Assembly (NCBI GenBank): GCA_963771025.1
Contig: CAVYRL010000001.1
Location: 62,001 to 126,000 of the forward strand
Direction: 5' to 3'
Length of the DNA: 64,000 nucleotides
Origin: Miltoncostaea sp963771025
GTDB lineage: Bacteria; Actinomycetota; Thermoleophilia; Miltoncostaeales; Miltoncostaeaceae
The stretch's first letter is position 1. Every line of letters begins with the position of its first letter. The notes below the pieces were generated by a model. It saw only the letters and a list, made by a program, of their open reading frames with translations, ran no database searches and had not been told where the DNA came from. Shown here in pieces: positions 61,482 to 64,000 of this stretch. The translations under genes were made by a program, and so were the position numbers.

Positions 61482-61542
61482 CGCATGGATGCGGGCCGGG
61501 GCGATGGCTTCACACATACCGCCCTGGATTCAAGGAGGAATC
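61482..61542 (+). promoter_or_regulatory. Two-site CsrA-type leader of flagellin 2
   Basis: Distal hairpin CGCA, loop TGGA, TGCG (61482-61493); proximal hairpin GATTC, loop AAGGAG, GAATC (61527-61542) directly before the ATG, the loop being the ribosome binding site. Same design as the flagellin 1 leader although the sequences differ. Confidence 0.7.
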
Positions 61543-62373
61543 ATGGGTCTCAGCGTCTACAACAACGTCGAGGCGGCGAACGCGCACCGCCTTCTCGCGA
61601 GCACCAACTCGATGGTCAGCAAGTCGATCGAGCGTCTGTCGAGCGGTCTGCGCATCAACCATGCTGCCGATGACGCCGCCGGCCTCGCCGTTTCTGAGGG
61701 CATGCGCTCGCAGATCCGCGGCATGAACGTCGCCTCCCGCAACGCGCAGGACGGCATCTCGATGGTGCAGGTCGCGGATGGTGGGCTTGGCACCGTCGGC
61801 GACATGCTGCAGCGCGTCCGCGACCTGGCCGTCCAGGCCTCGAACGGCACGCTCACCGACTCTCAGCGCAGCAACCTGAACGTCGAGGTCCAGCAGATCC
61901 TGACCGAGGTGGGGAAGACCGGTTCGGACACCGAGTTCAACGGCCTGAAGATCCTGGCCGGCTCCGTCGCGACCGCTGCGTCCGCGGTGACCCTGCAGGT
62001 GGGCGCCAACGCCAGCCAGAGCATCGCCTTCACCATCGGGACCGTGTCGGCCTCCGATCTCGGCATCTCGGGCATCGCCGTCTCGTCGGCCGCGTCGGCC
62101 ACCGCGGCGATCGCGTCCCTGGACGCGGCGATCAGCACCGTCACCACCGCTCGCGCCAACCTGGGTGCCATCCAGAACCGGCTCGAGAACACCATCAGCC
62201 GTCTCGACATCACCGCCGAGAACACCCAGGCGGCTGAGTCCCGTATCCGTGACGCCGACATGGCCAAGGAGATGATCCAGTTCACCAAGAACCAGATCCT
62301 CCAGCAGTCCGGCATGGCGATGCTCGCGCAGGCCAACCAGGCCCCGCAGAACATCCTCTCGCTGCTGCGGTAG
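61543..62373 (+). CDS. Flagellin (copy 2)
   Basis: 276 residues, same length and layout as the flagellin at 48155 with no gaps. LSVYNNVEAANAHRLLASTNSMVSKSIERLSSGLRINHAADDAAGLAVSE at the start, LENTISRLDITAENTQAAESRIRDADMAKEMIQFTKNQILQQSGMAMLAQANQ at the end. The variable core (SVATAASAVTLQVG to ASLDAAISTVTTA) differs most. Two flagellins under one control scheme suggest a mixed filament or phase use. Confidence 0.97.
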   Translation: MGLSVYNNVEAANAHRLLASTNSMVSKSIERLSSGLRINHAADDAAGLAVSEGMRSQIRGMNVASRNAQDGISMVQVADGGLGTVGDMLQRVRDLAVQASNGTLTDSQRSNLNVEVQQILTEVGKTGSDTEFNGLKILAGSVATAASAVTLQVGANASQSIAFTIGTVSASDLGISGIAVSSAASATAAIASLDAAISTVTTARANLGAIQNRLENTISRLDITAENTQAAESRIRDADMAKEMIQFTKNQILQQSGMAMLAQANQAPQNILSLLR

Positions 62374-62398
62374 TCGCACGTCACGCACCGCGCCCGGA

Positions 62399-62429
62399 GC
62401 CGAGGCCCGCCATCACGGCGGGCCTCGGC
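62399..62429. terminator. Strong hairpin between flagellin 2 and the LLM gene
   Basis: A 13-bp perfect stem, GCCGAGGCCCGCC with GGCGGGCCTCGGC and loop ATCAC, just after the flagellin stop and before the convergent gene's end. No T run; bidirectional terminator likely. Confidence 0.75.
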
Positions 62430-62433
62430 CGTT

Positions 62434-63435
62434 CTACGGGAGCGCTCCCGCGATGAGCTCGTAGGAGCGCAGGCGCTCCGCGTGCCCGTGGACGCTGGTC
62501 ATCACCATCACCTCGTCGGCCCGGGTGTCGGCGGCGAGGGAGAGGAGCTGATCGGCCACCTCGGCCGGCCCTCCCAGCACCTGGGCGCGCAGGTAGCGCC
62601 GCACCTGATCCTGTTCGTGGGGCGTGTACTCGTGGGCGGCCGCCTCCTCGGGCGAGGGCAGCGGGCCGGGCCGGCCGCTGCGCATGTGAACCACGCCCAG
62701 GCCCAGGGACATGGCGAGCTCGGTGGCGCGCTCGCGGTCGTCCGCGCAGACCGCCGAGACGGCCAGGATCGCGTACGGCTCCGGCAGGTCGGGCGACGGG
62801 CGGAATTCGTCGCGATAGACGCGCATCGCCTCTTCGGCGCCGCGCGGGTTCATGTGGCGCGCGAAGGCGAACCCCACCCCGAGCGCGGCGGCCACGTGCG
62901 CCCCGTAGTCGCTCGAGCCGAGCATCCAGATGGGCGGCAGCGGCACGTCGCGGGGCTCGGCCCGGACCGAGTGGAACGGGTGGTCGTCGGGCAGCCCGTC
63001 GCCGCCGAGGGCGATCAACTCCACCAGCTGGTCGGGGAAGTCGTTGGGGCCCGGCGACTGCGTCGAGCGCCGCAGCGCCATCGCCGTGAGGCCGTCGGTG
63101 CCCGGCGCGCGCCCGATGCCCAGATCGATGCGCCCGGGGTGGAGCGCCTCGAGCACCTTGAAGCTCTCGGCGACCTGCAACGCCGAGTGGTTGGGCAGCA
63201 TGATCCCGCCCGAGCCGACCCGGATGCGCCTGGTGGCGTCGGCGATCCGGGCGATCATGATCTCGGGGGACGAGCTGGCCATGCCCGGCAGGTTGTGGTG
63301 CTCGGCCACCCAGTACCGGGTGTAGCCCCAGCCGTCGGCCGCGCGGGCGAGGTCGACGCTGTTCGCCAGTGCCTGCGCGCCCGTCGCCCCCGAGGGGACG
63401 GGCGTCAGGTCGAGGACCGAGAGGGGCGGCGGCAC
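62434..63435 (-). CDS. LLM-class flavin-dependent oxidoreductase
   Basis: 333 residues, luciferase-like TIM barrel: SVLDLTPVPSGATGAQALANSVDLARAADGWGYTRYWVAEHHN, ARIADATRRIRVGSGGIMLPNHSAL, LEALHPGRIDLGIGRAPGT and GSSDYGAHVAAALGVGFAFARHMN are the group's signature. F420- or FMN-dependent; in actinobacteria both occur. Substrate unknown. GTG start. Stands apart from the flagellin genes. Confidence 0.9.
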   Translation of the reverse strand: MPPPLSVLDLTPVPSGATGAQALANSVDLARAADGWGYTRYWVAEHHNLPGMASSSPEIMIARIADATRRIRVGSGGIMLPNHSALQVAESFKVLEALHPGRIDLGIGRAPGTDGLTAMALRRSTQSPGPNDFPDQLVELIALGGDGLPDDHPFHSVRAEPRDVPLPPIWMLGSSDYGAHVAAALGVGFAFARHMNPRGAEEAMRVYRDEFRPSPDLPEPYAILAVSAVCADDRERATELAMSLGLGVVHMRSGRPGPLPSPEEAAAHEYTPHEQDQVRRYLRAQVLGGPAEVADQLLSLAADTRADEVMVMTSVHGHAERLRSYELIAGALP

Positions 63436-63470
63436 CGCGCGATGCTACCGCCGCCCCTCATCGGGAGTCG

Positions 63471-64000
63471 CTACCCCTTGTGCCCCCGGTGGCCCTTCTT
63501 GCCCTTCGGGCCGGGGTGCGTCTTGGGGCAGACCGTGTTGAGGGCGGTCTTGGCCGCGGTACGCCCGGCCTTGTACGCCGTGCGCAGCTGGTCGCGGGTG
63601 ACGCCCTGCTCCTCGAGCAACTCGCGGACGGTGGTGCCGTCCTTCCCGGCGTCGACCAGCTCGTCGGCCGTCATGCCCAGAACCGTCAGCACCGGCGCGA
63701 GCCCGGCGTCGGTGACGATCTTGGCGACCGAGACGCGGGTCACCGCACGCGCGAAGCGGGCGTCCGCCTGGGCCTGCGTGATGCGGCTCGCGGCGACGGC
63801 GGCGCCGAGCCGGGTGTCGAGGCGCGCCAGCGTCGTGCTGGTGGCGGTCGTCAGCTTCTGGGCGTCAGGCACGGTGCAGGTGCGGGCCTTGAGCGCCCCG
63901 ATGTGTGGCCCCGGAGCGAAGAGCTGGTGGGCGTTGGGGCCAGGGTGGTGGACGGCCCCGCCATGGGCGAGCACCGTGGCCGACCCTCCACCGACCGCCG
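63471..64000 (-). CDS. Secreted helical protein (N-terminus beyond window)
   Basis: Minus-strand gene whose 5' end lies past base 64000: the frame stays open, and the residues before an internal GTG (63974) look like the end of a signal peptide (AVGGGSATVLAHGGA). The visible mature part has helices KLTTATSTTLARLDTRLGAAVAA, ADARFARAVTRV, MTADELVDAGKDGTTVRELLEEQGV and a basic KGKKGHRGHKG tail. Possibly wall- or nucleic-acid-associated. No family recognised. Confidence 0.6.
   Translation of the reverse strand, partial: AVGGGSATVLAHGGAVHHPGPNAHQLFAPGPHIGALKARTCTVPDAQKLTTATSTTLARLDTRLGAAVAASRITQAQADARFARAVTRVSVAKIVTDAGLAPVLTVLGMTADELVDAGKDGTTVRELLEEQGVTRDQLRTAYKAGRTAAKTALNTVCPKTHPGPKGKKGHRGHKG

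Overview
The window is a very GC-rich, densely packed bacterial chromosome segment with many GTG/TTG starts, 1-4 nt stop/start overlaps and frequent TAnnnT -10 boxes lying only 6-9 nt before a start codon (leaderless mRNAs). The gene order tRNA-Gln / glmU-prs-rplY-pth-mfd-prsA-mazG and eno-ftsB-DUF501, together with PspA partnered by PspAA and PspAB, points to Actinomycetota. Complete hook, filament and FliW-CsrA genes suggest a flagellated, deep-branching lineage such as Thermoleophilia; the class is inferred, not proven.

Layout. 1-3,124: a PHP phosphatase end, ispF, cysS and rlmB. 3,125-7,354: a SigH-type sigma factor, then the membrane-stress module pspA-pspAA facing htpX-pspAB, and two small genes. 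7,392-8,984: a receiver-like protein and a Pro-rich repeat protein with a signal peptide. 9,158-13,429: DNA repair and sanitation (DnaQ/GIY-YIG fusion, MutY, Nudix) around a solute-binding-fold protein, plus a 58-residue gene. 13,451-17,136: a cobalamin riboswitch heads two exported proteins that resemble the beta and alpha domains of animal transcobalamin/intrinsic factor made as separate chains, followed by phoU; a membrane protein is divergent. 17,205-31,374: housekeeping block including an MFS transporter, pgi, gnd and a MhuD-like heme monooxygenase. 31,375-35,837: an ABC transporter plus two-component system bracketed by 266-bp direct repeats (98% identical), with palindrome and hairpin arrays. 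35,858-40,713: MGMT with an ECF sigma factor, eno, ftsB, DUF501 and unknowns.

40,742-49,496 is a flagellar cluster: FlhB-like protein and FliK on the minus strand; flgF, flgG, a FlgJ-like rod protein, YvyF-like protein, flgN, flgK, flgL, flagellin and fliW on the plus strand. 51,254-59,836 is an eight-gene sugar/glycosyltransferase operon (FdtA-like isomerase, aminotransferase, FemAB-like acyltransferase, two methyltransferases, an FAD protein, two glycosyltransferases). 60,467-62,373 holds rpoZ with a long acidic tail, csrA and a second flagellin.

Regulation ties the motility genes together. Four sites fit a FliA/sigma-28 promoter (TCAA or TAAA, 15-16 nt, then GCCGAT or similar), before flgF, flagellin 1, the glycan operon and flagellin 2. 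This makes flagellin glycosylation the likely job of the operon. Both flagellin leaders carry two small hairpins with GGA in the loop, the proximal one presenting the ribosome binding site, as expected for CsrA control antagonised by FliW.

Four genes (the PHP gene, mfd, pgi and ftsB) contain an apparent one-base insertion. All are restored by deleting one T from a GTTCG context, so a systematic sequence error is more likely than four pseudogenes.
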